Shown: one piece after another, positions 1 to 9,272 of the stretch
Layout of the letters: each line of letters begins with the position of its first letter
How positions within the stretch are numbered: position 1 is the first letter of the stretch
From: Pelagibacterales bacterium SAG-MED30
GTDB taxonomy: Bacteria > Pseudomonadota > Alphaproteobacteria > Pelagibacterales > Pelagibacteraceae
Assembly: GCA_014653775.1 (NCBI GenBank)
Contig: JACWEA010000001.1
Span: forward strand, 92,722 to 156,721
Length of the DNA stretch: 64,000 bases
Direction of reading: 5' to 3'
Translations under genes and position numbers: made by a program
The notes under the pieces: model-generated
Database searches by the model: none
What the model was told of the DNA's origin: nothing
What the model saw: the letters and a program-made list of their open reading frames with translations, nothing else

Positions 1-29
1 GATATACAAAATAAAATTTGGATTTTAAA

Positions 30-692
30 ATGAGAGATTTAAATCAATCCATTATTAAATTTAATTATGATCAAAACTTTACAGATGATGATTTTTATGT
101 TTCAAAAAGTAACGAACATATTTTTTTATTGTTGAATAAATGGCCTAAATGGGAAAAAAACTTTTTAAATATTGTTGGTGAAAAGTTTTCGGGAAAAACT
201 CATCTCTCAAATATATTTATCAAAAAATTTAAGGGATTAAAATTAGACTCACGCTCATTGAAAAATGATGATTTATTAAAAATTAAAATTCATGAAAATA
301 TTGTATTGGAGGATCTTGATGAAAATATAGATGAAAAATTATTATATACCTTGTTAAATATTGTGGATTTAGATAATAAATACATCATAGTAACCTCAAG
401 TATTCCAATTGTTGATATTAAATTTTCATTAACTGATTTAAAATCAAGAACTACAAATTTTCTTTTACACAATATTGAAAAACCTGATGATAATTTAATT
501 TTTGCTTTAATATTAAAAAATTTATCTGATCGTCAAATATCAATAGATAAAAAACTTATAGATTTTATTATCAAAAGAATTGATAGATCGTATAGTAAAA
601 TATTTGATTTCATATATAAAGTTGACGAGTTAAGTTTGAAAAAGAAAAAACCTATTGATTTAAAAATTATTAAAGAAGTTTTGGGAGAATAA
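30..692 (+). CDS. hda: DnaA-like AAA+ ATPase, Hda family
   Basis: About 220 residues, far shorter than full DnaA (around 450), and lacking the DnaA DNA-binding domain. Seen: a Walker A motif GEKFSGKT at residues 50-57, a Walker B-like IVLEDLD at 91-97 and a sensor-1-like strand YIIVTSS. This fits Hda, which with the beta clamp stimulates ATP hydrolysis by DnaA to prevent re-initiation. The ATG at 30 is preferred; a TTG at 18 would add four residues. It abuts aspS, whose TTG start follows the stop directly, so the two are probably co-transcribed. A generic DnaA-domain protein is the alternative. Confidence 0.75.
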   Translation: MRDLNQSIIKFNYDQNFTDDDFYVSKSNEHIFLLLNKWPKWEKNFLNIVGEKFSGKTHLSNIFIKKFKGLKLDSRSLKNDDLLKIKIHENIVLEDLDENIDEKLLYTLLNIVDLDNKYIIVTSSIPIVDIKFSLTDLKSRTTNFLLHNIEKPDDNLIFALILKNLSDRQISIDKKLIDFIIKRIDRSYSKIFDFIYKVDELSLKKKKPIDLKIIKEVLGE

Positions 693-2477
693 TTGAATAA
701 ATACAGAACTCATAATTGTAATGAATTAAGAAAAACATCTGTGGGTAATAGCGTTACTCTTTCTGGATGGATTAACAAAAAAAGGGATCATGGAAATTTA
801 TTATTTCTAGATTTAAGAGATAATTATGGAGTTACTCAATGCATAATTGACAAAGATAATTCTAAATTTAAGGAACTAGAAAAGATGCAACTTGAAACAG
901 TTATAAAAATTGAAGGAAAGGTTATTGATAGATCAAATGAAACAATCAATAAAGATATTTCAACAGGAGAAGTAGAAGTTACAATTATAAATTTTGAGGT
1001 GCTTGGTACTTGTAAAGAATTACCTTTACCAGTATTTAGTGATCAAGAATATTCAGAAGAAATCAGATTAAAATACAGGTTTTTAGATTTAAGAAGAAAA
1101 AAAATCCATCAAAATATTATTTTAAGATCAAAAGTAATTTCTTTTATTAGATCAGAGATGATTAAATTAGGATTTTTGGAATTTCAAACTCCGATTTTAA
1201 CATCTTCAAGTCCTGAAGGTGCTAGAGATTTTCTGGTTCCAAGTCGACTAAATCCAGGAAAGTTTTATGCGTTGCCTCAAGCACCCCAACAATTCAAACA
1301 ATTAATTATGGTTTCTGGGTTTGATAAATATTTTCAAATAGCACCATGCTTTAGAGATGAAGATGCAAGAGCAGATAGAAGTCCTGGGGAATTTTATCAA
1401 TTGGATTTAGAAATGTCGTTTGTAGAACAAGAAGATATATTTGATGTAGTTGAAAAGTTAATGATTAAAGTTTTCAAAAATTTTTCTGATAAAAAGATAC
1501 TTTTTGAAAAATTTCCAAAAATAACTTATTCAGACACTATGTTAAAATATGGAACTGATAAACCAGATTTAAGAAACCCACTTATAATTTCAGATATAAC
1601 AAAGTTATTTGTAAGAGACGATATTAGTTTTGAAATATTTAAAAAACTTGTGAAAAAAGGATCAATCGTAAGATCTATAACCATAAAAAATATTAAAGAT
1701 AAACCTAGAAGTTTTTTTGATGGAATAGATAAATGGGCTAAAGACCAAGGATCCTCAGGACTTGCTTATTTTACATTAGAAAAAAATCAAAAAATTTCTG
1801 GTAAAGGTCCAGTAGGTAAATTCTTTTCTGAAGAGTCTTTAATTGAACTTATGAAATTAACAAATGCCGAGGTAGGGGATACAATTTTCTTATCATGCGG
1901 CAAACAGAGTGATGTAGAAAAAATTTTATCTTTAGCAAGAACAAAAATTGCTGAAGAACTTAATTTAATTAAAGATGATCATTTTGCATTTTGTTGGATA
2001 GTTGATTACCCAATTTTCGAATTAGATGAATTAACTAAAAAAATTAAATTTAGTCATAATCCTTTCTCTATGCCCCAGGGTGATATTCATAATTTAGATT
2101 TATCAAAACCACTTTCTTTGAAAGCTTATCAATATGATATTGTTTGTAATGGAATAGAACTTTCTTCAGGAGCAATTAGAAATCATATTCCTGAATTAAT
2201 GTATAAACTCTTTGATATTGCAGGATATTCAAAGAAAGATGTAGAAAATAAATTTAGTGGAATGATAAATGCTTTAAGTTATGGAGCTCCACCTCATGGT
2301 GGTATAGCACCAGGAATAGATAGAATAGTAATGCTTCTAGCAAATGAAAAAAATATTAGAGAAGTAACAATGTTTCCAATGAATCAAAATGCTCAGGATT
2401 TAATGATGAATGCCCCTTCTGAAATTGAAGAAAGTCAATTAAAAGAACTTAGTTTATCTTTAAAAACAAAAAAATAA
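693..2477 (+). CDS. aspS: Aspartyl-tRNA synthetase
   Basis: 594 residues, the length of bacterial-type AspRS with the inserted GAD domain. Seen: an N-terminal OB-fold anticodon domain, class II motif 2 around FRDEDARADRSPGEF, and motif 3 GIAPGIDRIVML near the C-terminus. The enzyme charges tRNA-Asp. The OB domain carries RDHG with His33. A histidine there is associated with non-discriminating AspRS in Pseudomonas, which also charges tRNA-Asn; applying that here is inference. The start is TTG, directly after the hda stop. The gene converges on and abuts the next minus-strand gene with no spacer. Confidence 0.97.
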   Translation: MNKYRTHNCNELRKTSVGNSVTLSGWINKKRDHGNLLFLDLRDNYGVTQCIIDKDNSKFKELEKMQLETVIKIEGKVIDRSNETINKDISTGEVEVTIINFEVLGTCKELPLPVFSDQEYSEEIRLKYRFLDLRRKKIHQNIILRSKVISFIRSEMIKLGFLEFQTPILTSSSPEGARDFLVPSRLNPGKFYALPQAPQQFKQLIMVSGFDKYFQIAPCFRDEDARADRSPGEFYQLDLEMSFVEQEDIFDVVEKLMIKVFKNFSDKKILFEKFPKITYSDTMLKYGTDKPDLRNPLIISDITKLFVRDDISFEIFKKLVKKGSIVRSITIKNIKDKPRSFFDGIDKWAKDQGSSGLAYFTLEKNQKISGKGPVGKFFSEESLIELMKLTNAEVGDTIFLSCGKQSDVEKILSLARTKIAEELNLIKDDHFAFCWIVDYPIFELDELTKKIKFSHNPFSMPQGDIHNLDLSKPLSLKAYQYDIVCNGIELSSGAIRNHIPELMYKLFDIAGYSKKDVENKFSGMINALSYGAPPHGGIAPGIDRIVMLLANEKNIREVTMFPMNQNAQDLMMNAPSEIEESQLKELSLSLKTKK

Positions 2478-3293
2478 CTATTTCTTACCCTTTAAATTTA
2501 TTTTTATATCAGATAAGTCTACGAGATTTTTTTTATAATTATTTCTTACAAATCCTTTGCTTGTTATATCTTTAACAATTTTTAGCAATTGGTTTTGACT
2601 TTCTGAATTTTGATCATCATTATTAAATTCAGATCCACCTATAGATGGAGTATGAGCTAAATCTTCTCTATTTTGATAAGAAATAGCCAATTCTCTGAAA
2701 ATGTAATCCAAAATAGATGTTGCAGTTAAAATTCTATCATTTCCATGAACCTTACCTGATGGTTCAAATTTTGTTCCTACAAAAGCACTAATATATTCAT
2801 CCAGAGGTACACCATATTGTAGACCGAGTGATACAGCTATAGCAAAATTATTCATTAAAGCCTTTACTAGCTCACCTTCTTTACTTGTATCTATAAATAT
2901 TTCTCCAATTTTACCATCTTCGTACTCTCCTGTATGTAAATAAACTTTATGGTTTCCTATAGTAGCTTTTTGTATGTACCCTTTTCTTCTATCAGGCATA
3001 CCAAATCTCTTACTAGTTTTTTCAGATTTACTAAAAAGATTTGTTATAGGTTTTTTAAGAGTGTCAAGATTATTTTCATTTCTTTTAGTTGCTAATTCAA
3101 TTTTTTTTTCAGTGACTATATTTTTTTGGTCTAGGCTTTTAGTTTTTCTATTATCTAATTTTACATCTATAACTTCAAATTTGCCGTCGTCTCTTTTTTC
3201 AAGATTTTTAAGCTCGGTTTCGTTTATATCGTCTAAATAATGATTTACTTTAAATGTACACGTATAATAAGTTTCGACTAAGTATTTTGACAT
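2478..3293 (-). CDS. Free-standing homologue of the C-terminal region of B12-dependent ribonucleotide reductase (NrdJb-like)
   Basis: 271 residues. The half from about residue 97 to 215 closely resembles the C-terminal part of class II (adenosylcobalamin) ribonucleotide reductase: RKGYIQKA at 103-110, [10 protein letters not shown] at 155-164 and [12 protein letters not shown] at 191-202. No catalytic barrel is present. The first 95 residues are charged, with a short segment (residues 4-20) that may be a separate small domain. In Pseudomonas the class II enzyme is split into NrdJa and NrdJb, and this looks like an NrdJb-type protein. No nrdJa lies in the window, so whether it assists a reductase encoded elsewhere or acts alone is unknown. 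Confidence 0.7.
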   Translation of the reverse strand: MSKYLVETYYTCTFKVNHYLDDINETELKNLEKRDDGKFEVIDVKLDNRKTKSLDQKNIVTEKKIELATKRNENNLDTLKKPITNLFSKSEKTSKRFGMPDRRKGYIQKATIGNHKVYLHTGEYEDGKIGEIFIDTSKEGELVKALMNNFAIAVSLGLQYGVPLDEYISAFVGTKFEPSGKVHGNDRILTATSILDYIFRELAISYQNREDLAHTPSIGGSEFNNDDQNSESQNQLLKIVKDITSKGFVRNNYKKNLVDLSDIKINLKGKK

Positions 3294-3408
3294 TTTACCT
3301 CTATTTTAAATTTTATTTTGAATAATGAATCATTTAATTTATATACAAATCCATATTTTAGTCTAATTTAAATTATACAATTTAGAATTGAATAAAAATT
3401 ATTTTTAC

Positions 3409-3771
3409 ATGTTGACACTATTTAAAAAAATTTTCATCTGGTGGAATCAAGATACCTTGGGAACAAAAATGAAAACAATATTTTTTGGAAAATTAGTAGG
3501 TACAGATAGTTATGGAAATAAATATTATGAAAGTAAAAGTGGAAAAAGGTGGGTTATTTATTCGAATGAAATTGATGCAAGCAAAATACCAGTTGAATGG
3601 TATTCTTGGATGCACTTTACAAAAAATAGGATAGAAAAAAATCATGAATTAAAAAAATATGAATGGCAAAAGCCTCATCAACCAAACTTAACTGGTACAG
3701 AAACAGCTTATTATCCTAATAAAAAAAAACAGGATGCAATTAATAAAAAATACAAAAGCTGGAAAGTTTAA
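3409..3771 (+). CDS. NADH:ubiquinone oxidoreductase 17.2 kDa (NDUFA12-like) accessory subunit
   Basis: About 120 residues from the ATG at 3409; a TTG at 3388 would add seven. Seen: the family pattern around GTDSYGNKYYES, then RWVIY and VEWYSWMHF, and a C-terminal part with HQPNLTGTETAYYP. NDUFA12 is a supernumerary subunit of complex I shared by mitochondria and alphaproteobacteria, on the matrix or cytoplasmic arm. The downstream DUF2155 gene overlaps its 3' end by 38 bases, the usual alphaproteobacterial pairing. No other complex I genes are in the window. Confidence 0.85.
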   Translation: MLTLFKKIFIWWNQDTLGTKMKTIFFGKLVGTDSYGNKYYESKSGKRWVIYSNEIDASKIPVEWYSWMHFTKNRIEKNHELKKYEWQKPHQPNLTGTETAYYPNKKKQDAINKKYKSWKV

Positions 3772-4141
3772 TAAACTTTTAGTATTAATAATTATTCTAA
3801 TAAGTTTAAATAAGTTGAATTATGTTAAATCTCAAGAGAATTTGATTGGTAAAAATACTAGTATAAAAATCTTAGACAAAATAAGTTCTAAAAATGAATT
3901 TATAAATTTAGTTAATGGTGAAGAGCTGATTTACAAAGATCTTGCTATAAAAAGTATGAAATGTACCAATTCTGAATTTGATGATAATCCAGAGATTAAA
4001 GCTTATATTCAAGTCAGAGACTTAACTAAAAAAAGTAATGACAAAGTTTATGTCTTTAATAATTGGATGTTTTCATCGAGTCCATCCATAACACCTTTTG
4101 ATCACCCAGTTTATGATATTTGGCTAACTGATTGTGATTAA
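3734..4141 (+). CDS. DUF2155-family secreted protein
   Basis: 135 residues beginning inside the NDUFA12-like gene (38-base overlap). After a basic start there is a hydrophobic stretch (LLVLIIILISLNKL, about 14-27), so it is probably exported or membrane-tethered. The C-terminal half, with KAYIQVRD, VFNNWMFSSSPS and HPVYDIWLTDC, matches the DUF2155 family that commonly follows NDUFA12 in alphaproteobacteria. Function is unknown. Its stop interlocks with the accC stop on the other strand in a four-base TTAA. Confidence 0.75.
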   Translation: MQLIKNTKAGKFNKLLVLIIILISLNKLNYVKSQENLIGKNTSIKILDKISSKNEFINLVNGEELIYKDLAIKSMKCTNSEFDDNPEIKAYIQVRDLTKKSNDKVYVFNNWMFSSSPSITPFDHPVYDIWLTDCD

Positions 4142-5475
4142 ATAATTTTTTCTTTATCTAACCAACTTACATTAAAATCTGAATCTAAAAACTTTTTATG
4201 ATTTAATAATCTTTTATGTAATGGAATTGTAGTTATAATTCCTTCAATTACAAATTCATCTAAAGATCTGTTCATTCTTTGAATTGCTTCTTGTCGATTT
4301 CTTCCATGACATATTAATTTACAAACCATACTGTCATAAAATGGAGTTACTGTATAACCTTGAAATATTGCACCATCAACTCTTGTTCTAAATCCGGAAG
4401 GTTGATGACACATTTCGATAGTGCCTGGCGAAGGTTGAAAGTTTTTGCTTGGATCTTCTGCATTTATTCTACACTCAATGGCATGACCCCTAGGATTAAC
4501 ATCTGTTTGTTTTAAAGCAGTTTCACCTGTGAATGCTATCCATATTTGTTCTTTTATAATATCTATACCAGTAACCATCTCTGTAACAGGATGCTCTACT
4601 TGAACCCGTGTATTCATTTCTAAAAAATAAAACTTTCCATCTTCATAAATAAATTCAACAGTTCCAGCACCTTCATATCCAATTTTACTGACCATTTTTA
4701 CTGTTCTATCAAATAAATCTTTTCGGATTTCATCGTTCAAAATAGGGCTTGGTGTTTCTTCTATTAGTTTTTGGTGTCTTCTTTGTACTGAGCAATCTCT
4801 TTCATGTAAATGAACTGCTCTATTCTTTCCAGCTAATATTTGAACTTCTATGTGTCTAGGGTTTTGAAAAAATTTTTCTATATAAACTTCATCATTACCA
4901 AAGTATTTTTGAGCCTCAGATTTTGCAGTAGAAAATAAAGTTTCAAATTCTTCTTCTTTGTGTACAATCTTCATTCCCTTGCCGCCGCCGCCGCCAGAGG
5001 CCTTAATTAGAATTGGAAAACCAATTTTTTTACTCAGTTCTTTAGCTTCATTAATATCTTTAACGCCTCCCTCAGATCCTTCTATAATTGGTAGACCGTT
5101 TTCTTTTGCAATTTTTTTAGCTTGAATCTTATCTCCCATCATTTTTATTAATTTTGAAGAGGGACCAATAAATTTAATTTTATTTTCCTCTAAAACTCCT
5201 GCAAAGTTTGAATTTTCAGATAAAAAGCCATAACCAGGATGAACTGCTTCTGCATTAGTTATTTCAATTGCAGACATAATAGCTGGAATATTTAAGTAAC
5301 TATTCATAGGTTGGTGTGAACCAATACAAACACTCTCATCTGCTAATTTTACATGCATACTATCTCTATCTACATCAGAATGAACTGCTACTGTTTCGAT
5401 TCCCCATTCTTTACAAGCACGGATTACTCTGACCGCAATTTCCCCACGGTTTGCGATTAAGATTTTTTTAAACAT
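4138..5475 (-). CDS. accC: Biotin carboxylase subunit of acetyl-CoA carboxylase
   Basis: 445 residues, the usual length. Seen: N-terminal KILIANRGEIAVRV, HPGYGFLSEN, the glycine-rich ATP-grasp loop KASGGGGGKGM and the catalytic region MNTRVQVEHPVTE. It carboxylates the biotin carried by AccB with ATP and bicarbonate, the first half-reaction of fatty acid synthesis. Its start overlaps the accB stop by one base, forming an aroQ-accB-accC unit. The carboxyltransferase genes accA and accD are not in the window. Confidence 0.97.
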   Translation of the reverse strand: MFKKILIANRGEIAVRVIRACKEWGIETVAVHSDVDRDSMHVKLADESVCIGSHQPMNSYLNIPAIMSAIEITNAEAVHPGYGFLSENSNFAGVLEENKIKFIGPSSKLIKMMGDKIQAKKIAKENGLPIIEGSEGGVKDINEAKELSKKIGFPILIKASGGGGGKGMKIVHKEEEFETLFSTAKSEAQKYFGNDEVYIEKFFQNPRHIEVQILAGKNRAVHLHERDCSVQRRHQKLIEETPSPILNDEIRKDLFDRTVKMVSKIGYEGAGTVEFIYEDGKFYFLEMNTRVQVEHPVTEMVTGIDIIKEQIWIAFTGETALKQTDVNPRGHAIECRINAEDPSKNFQPSPGTIEMCHQPSGFRTRVDGAIFQGYTVTPFYDSMVCKLICHGRNRQEAIQRMNRSLDEFVIEGIITTIPLHKRLLNHKKFLDSDFNVSWLDKEKII

Positions 5476-5909
5476 TATTCTAAAATAATTATTGTTTGAC
5501 CAAATTCTACGGGCTGACCATCTTTGACACAGATTTCTTTTACAACTCCATTAGAAGTTGAAGGAACATGATTCATTGTTTTCATAGCTTCAACAATCAT
5601 AACCGTATCACCTTTTTTAATTTTTTTTCCTAGTTCAACAAATTTTTTAGCACCAGGTTCAGGTGCATGATATGCTGTTCCAATTATTGGTGAGGTAATT
5701 TGAATTCCTGAAATCATTTTCTGAGTGGTATCAGAAGTAGATTTTTCTTGGGATTTCATACCTGGTGAATTAGAAATTTGATTAGAACTTAATATCTTCG
5801 ATTTAGAAACTTTTATTTTAGTATCTTTTTCTGTGTATTCAATTTCAGTTAAATCAAATTCATTTAAATAATCAGTTAGTTCTTTAATAATTTTTTTATC
5901 AATTTTCAT
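5475..5909 (-). CDS. accB: Biotin carboxyl carrier protein of acetyl-CoA carboxylase
   Basis: 144 residues. A helical N-terminal part is followed by a Ser/Thr/Gln-rich linker (about residues 38-70) and a C-terminal biotinyl domain with the biotinylation motif EAMKTMNHV, whose lysine carries biotin. Substrate of the adjacent accC product. The start overlaps the aroQ end by 11 bases, indicating translational coupling. Confidence 0.95.
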   Translation of the reverse strand: MKIDKKIIKELTDYLNEFDLTEIEYTEKDTKIKVSKSKILSSNQISNSPGMKSQEKSTSDTTQKMISGIQITSPIIGTAYHAPEPGAKKFVELGKKIKKGDTVMIVEAMKTMNHVPSTSNGVVKEICVKDGQPVEFGQTIIILE

Positions 5910-6345
5910 TATTTAAAAGTTTTTGCATTGAAATTATGGCCAAAATATATCCTTCAGAACCTAAACCAAAAATTCCTCCAGTAACAACATCGCTAATAAG
6001 AGATTTTCGTCTAAACTCTTCTCTTTTATATATGTTTGAAATATGTAACTCAATCACAGGTTTTTTAAAAATATCTAGCGCATCTCTAATCGATACTGAA
6101 GTATGAGTAAAACCAGCAGCATTTATAATAATACCATCAACGTTTTTTTTTGCCTCTTGTATTTTTGTTACAATGTCACCTTCAATATTAGATTGAAAGA
6201 ACTCCATATCTAAATTTAAATCTTTCGCTTTTTTTAAACAATTTGCTTTTAGTTTTTCAAAAGTTATCGAACCATATTGTGATTGTTCTCTCTCACCTAA
6301 TAGATTAAGATTAGGGCCATTAATAATAATTATTTTATTGTTCAT
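5899..6345 (-). CDS. aroQ: Type II 3-dehydroquinate dehydratase
   Basis: 148 residues, typical for the dodecameric type II enzyme. Seen: the N-terminal IINGPNLNLLGEREQSQYG signature with the catalytic tyrosine, NAAGFTHTSVSIRDAL, and PVIELHISNIYKREEFR with the conserved histidine and arginine. It dehydrates 3-dehydroquinate in the shikimate pathway. First gene of the aroQ-accB-accC unit. Its start lies about 16 bases from the divergent thiS start. Confidence 0.96.
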   Translation of the reverse strand: MNNKIIIINGPNLNLLGEREQSQYGSITFEKLKANCLKKAKDLNLDMEFFQSNIEGDIVTKIQEAKKNVDGIIINAAGFTHTSVSIRDALDIFKKPVIELHISNIYKREEFRRKSLISDVVTGGIFGLGSEGYILAIISMQKLLNNEN

Positions 6346-6361
6346 TCAGCATTTATATACG

Positions 6362-6580
6362 ATGAAAAAAATAAAAAAAATAAAAATAAGATTAAATGGT
6401 AAAAATAGAAATATAATTAAAGGTTATAAGCTGTACAATTTAGTAAATGAATTAGATTTACCATTAAGAAAAATTGCTATTGAACTAAATAGAGAAATCG
6501 TTGATAAGAAAAAGATCAAAAAAATTAAATTAAATGATAAAGATAATATTGAAATAGTTCATTTTATTGGAGGCGGCTAA
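6362..6580 (+). CDS. thiS: Sulfur carrier protein ThiS
   Basis: 72 residues from the ATG at 6362; an in-frame ATG at 6338 inside the aroQ 5' end is less likely. Ubiquitin-like beta-grasp length with the essential C-terminal Gly-Gly (FIGGG), which is adenylated and thiocarboxylated to deliver sulfur to ThiG. The protein is unusually lysine-rich. It lies two bases upstream of thiG. Confidence 0.88.
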   Translation: MKKIKKIKIRLNGKNRNIIKGYKLYNLVNELDLPLRKIAIELNREIVDKKKIKKIKLNDKDNIEIVHFIGGG

Positions 6581-6582
6581 CA

Positions 6583-7356
6583 TTGAAAAATGACAAACTA
6601 ACTGTTGGTAAACAAAGATTTAATTCAAGATTAATTGTTGGCACAGGAAAATATAAAAATATGTCTGAATGTGCAAAAGCTATTAAATTATCTGGTGCTA
6701 ATATAGTTACAGTAGCTGTAAGAAGAGTTAATATTTCTGATAAGAATAAACCACTATTAATGGATTATATAGATCCAAAAAAAATTACTTACCTACCAAA
6801 TACTGCTGGATGTTTTTCTTCTGAGGCAGCACTTAGAACACTTAGATTAGCCAGAGAGATTGGAGGATGGAAATTAGTTAAACTTGAAGTTTTAGGAGAT
6901 AAAAAAAATCTTTTTCCAGATATGATTGAAACTTTAAAATCAACTGAAGTTTTAACCAAAGAAGGTTTTAGAGTTATGGTTTATTGCAACGATGATCCCT
7001 TAATGGCTAAAAGATTAGAAGACGCTGGTGCAGCTGCAATCATGCCATTAGCTGCTCCAATTGGTTCAGGTTTAGGAATTCTTAATAAAACAAATATTTC
7101 GATTATAAGAAAACAAACTAAGTTACCTGTAATCATAGATGCAGGTTTAGGACAAGCTTCTGATGCTGTAGTAGCGATGGAATTAGGGTGTGATGGAGTT
7201 TTAGTTAATACGGCCATAGCTAAAGCAAAAAAACCTTTTAGTATGGCACTAGCATTTAAACATGCTGTTATAGCTGGTAGAAAATCATATCTTTCAGGAA
7301 GGATTATAAAAAATTTAGCAGGCAAACCTTCTTCACCAACAGAAGGTATTATTTAG
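6583..7356 (+). CDS. thiG: Thiazole synthase ThiG
   Basis: 257 residues, full length, TTG start. Seen: [11 protein letters not shown] at the N-terminus, the Schiff-base lysine region [21 protein letters not shown], and [31 protein letters not shown]. It forms the thiazole phosphate of thiamin from deoxyxylulose phosphate, dehydroglycine and ThiS thiocarboxylate. Only thiS and thiG are seen here; thiC (pyrimidine branch) is not in the window. The 3' end overlaps the convergent RNase E/G gene by eight bases. Confidence 0.95.
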   Translation: MKNDKLTVGKQRFNSRLIVGTGKYKNMSECAKAIKLSGANIVTVAVRRVNISDKNKPLLMDYIDPKKITYLPNTAGCFSSEAALRTLRLAREIGGWKLVKLEVLGDKKNLFPDMIETLKSTEVLTKEGFRVMVYCNDDPLMAKRLEDAGAAAIMPLAAPIGSGLGILNKTNISIIRKQTKLPVIIDAGLGQASDAVVAMELGCDGVLVNTAIAKAKKPFSMALAFKHAVIAGRKSYLSGRIIKNLAGKPSSPTEGII

Positions 7357-9169
7357 ATTTTTTATAAAATTTTTTTTTATACCTTTTTTTTTTGACAAAA
7401 GGCTTTTTATTTTTTACTTCTGAATTTTTTTCTTCGTAGTTTTTTAATTCTATATTTTTTAATTTTTCAAATTGTTCAATTAATTCAATTGTTTTCATTG
7501 ATTTATTTTTCATATCAATAATATATTCAGGAATAATAAGTTTGTTATCAGTTATAATATCAATTTTCATTTTATTTTTATTTTCTATATAAGTTAAATC
7601 TTTGACAAAATTTTCTTTTAAAAAATCAGATATTTTTTCACAAACTTTTAACTCTACAAATTTTGCTTTATTTAAAATTGATTTAAGTTCAACTATTTTT
7701 AATAATTTTTGTGCAAAAGACTCATCTTTCAACTCAACTTTCCATTTAACTGCACTTTCTCTGAGTCTTTGTCTAGACATTTCTAGTAATCCAAAATTAC
7801 TAATTCTACCAATTTGAATTCTTGCTCTATCAGATCTACATTTTTCTTTTAGTCGTTTTTCGACCAATCTTCTATTGTTGTAGCTCAACATGTCAATAAA
7901 ATCGATTATAATTAAACCTGATAGGTCTCTAATTTTAATTTGTCTTGTGATTTCTTCTGTTGCTTCAAGATTTGTATCTAAAGCAGTGCTTTCAACATTT
8001 TTTTGTTTAATAGAACTACCAGAGTTAATATCAATTGATACTAAAGCTTCTGTAGGATTAATTACTAAATATCCACCTGAACTAAGTTTTATTTCAGAAT
8101 CAAATATTTGATTTAATTTTTGCTCTATCCCTTCTTCAATAAACAAAGGTATTTTACCTCTATATTTTTTAATTTTTTTGACATGAGAAGGCATCATCAT
8201 TTTCATAAAATTTTGTGCCTTTTTATATCCTTCATTACCTTCAATAATTATTTTTTTTGTATTATCATCATACATATCTCTTAGAGTTCTTTTTATAATT
8301 TCACTTTCTTGATGAACTAACGATGGAGCAATTGAATTTAAGGCAGTTTCTTTAATTTGATTCCAAGTATTTTTTAAAGTTTCTAAATCATGATCAATTT
8401 CATTTTTTGTTTTGTTGCTTCCAGCAGTCCTGACTATTAGTCCCATTTCTTTTGGTATATTAATTTCATTTAATATTGTTCTAATTTTTTTTCTCTCTGC
8501 TGGATTAAAAATTTTTCTAGAGATACCCCCACCTTTAGGTGTATTTGGCATTAGCACTATATATTTACCCGCAATTGAAATGAATGTGCTTAAAGCTGCT
8601 CCTTTTTGGCCTCTTTCATCTTTAATGACTTGAACAAGTATTACTTGATTTGGTTTTATTACTTCTTGGATTTTATATCTTTTAAATTTTAAGCGCTTCT
8701 CAATTTTTTTTTCTTTATTTTCATAATTCTTATTTTCATTATTTTCTAAGCTTTGTTCCTCAGATAATTTTTCTTCTTCTATTTCATTTTTTTTTATTTC
8801 ATTTGAATCAGAGATTTCCAGTTTACCTTCTGCTAAATCTTGTTCATCTTTAGCTTCAACTTCTTTTGATAATTCTTCTCGTAATTTTTCTTCTTCATCC
8901 TTTATTTTTTCCAAGTCACTTTGAGGTATTTGATAATAATCAGATTGAATATCATTAAAGGATAAAAAACCATGTCGTTCTCTACCAAAGTCGATAAAAG
9001 CTGCTTGTAAAGATGGCTCTATCCTACTTACCTTCCCAAGATAAATATTATTTTTGATTAAGTTGTTTTTTAAACCTTCGTACTCGTAATCTTCAATATT
9101 GTTTTCTGATTTAAGTACAACTCTAGTTTCATTCGGATGCGAAGCATCAATGTATAAATTTTTCTCCAT
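7349..9169 (-). CDS. rne: Ribonuclease E/G family endoribonuclease
   Basis: 606 residues, shorter than enterobacterial RNase E (around 1060). Seen: an N-terminal S1 domain interrupted by a charged low-complexity insert (about residues 90-165, Glu/Lys/Asn rich), the catalytic DINSGS motif and the second metal aspartate in IIIDFIDML, then [10 protein letters not shown]. In most relatives this last motif is followed by the CPxC zinc-link that holds the tetramer; none is present, and the only nearby cysteine is in VCEKISDF. A short Lys/Arg-rich tail replaces the large degradosome scaffold. Role: mRNA decay and rRNA processing. Confidence 0.9.
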   Translation of the reverse strand: MEKNLYIDASHPNETRVVLKSENNIEDYEYEGLKNNLIKNNIYLGKVSRIEPSLQAAFIDFGRERHGFLSFNDIQSDYYQIPQSDLEKIKDEEEKLREELSKEVEAKDEQDLAEGKLEISDSNEIKKNEIEEEKLSEEQSLENNENKNYENKEKKIEKRLKFKRYKIQEVIKPNQVILVQVIKDERGQKGAALSTFISIAGKYIVLMPNTPKGGGISRKIFNPAERKKIRTILNEINIPKEMGLIVRTAGSNKTKNEIDHDLETLKNTWNQIKETALNSIAPSLVHQESEIIKRTLRDMYDDNTKKIIIEGNEGYKKAQNFMKMMMPSHVKKIKKYRGKIPLFIEEGIEQKLNQIFDSEIKLSSGGYLVINPTEALVSIDINSGSSIKQKNVESTALDTNLEATEEITRQIKIRDLSGLIIIDFIDMLSYNNRRLVEKRLKEKCRSDRARIQIGRISNFGLLEMSRQRLRESAVKWKVELKDESFAQKLLKIVELKSILNKAKFVELKVCEKISDFLKENFVKDLTYIENKNKMKIDIITDNKLIIPEYIIDMKNKSMKTIELIEQFEKLKNIELKNYEEKNSEVKNKKPFVKKKRYKKKFYKKSK

Positions 9170-9272
9170 AGTTTTTTATTAATTTGTTTCATTTAAAATA
9201 TAAATATTTGATAAAAATTTTGTTTATAGTTTGCCTTATCTTTAACAAATTCCGTTATATAATGGAATCAAA

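Noticed and set aside
13-29. TTG start for the Hda-like gene
   Set aside because: The ATG at 30 is in frame, is the better codon and matches the usual N-terminus.
6981-7325. Open frame of 114 codons antisense to thiG
   Set aside because: It lies wholly within a well-conserved gene; its composition is what thiG's reverse complement would give, and it has no start signals.
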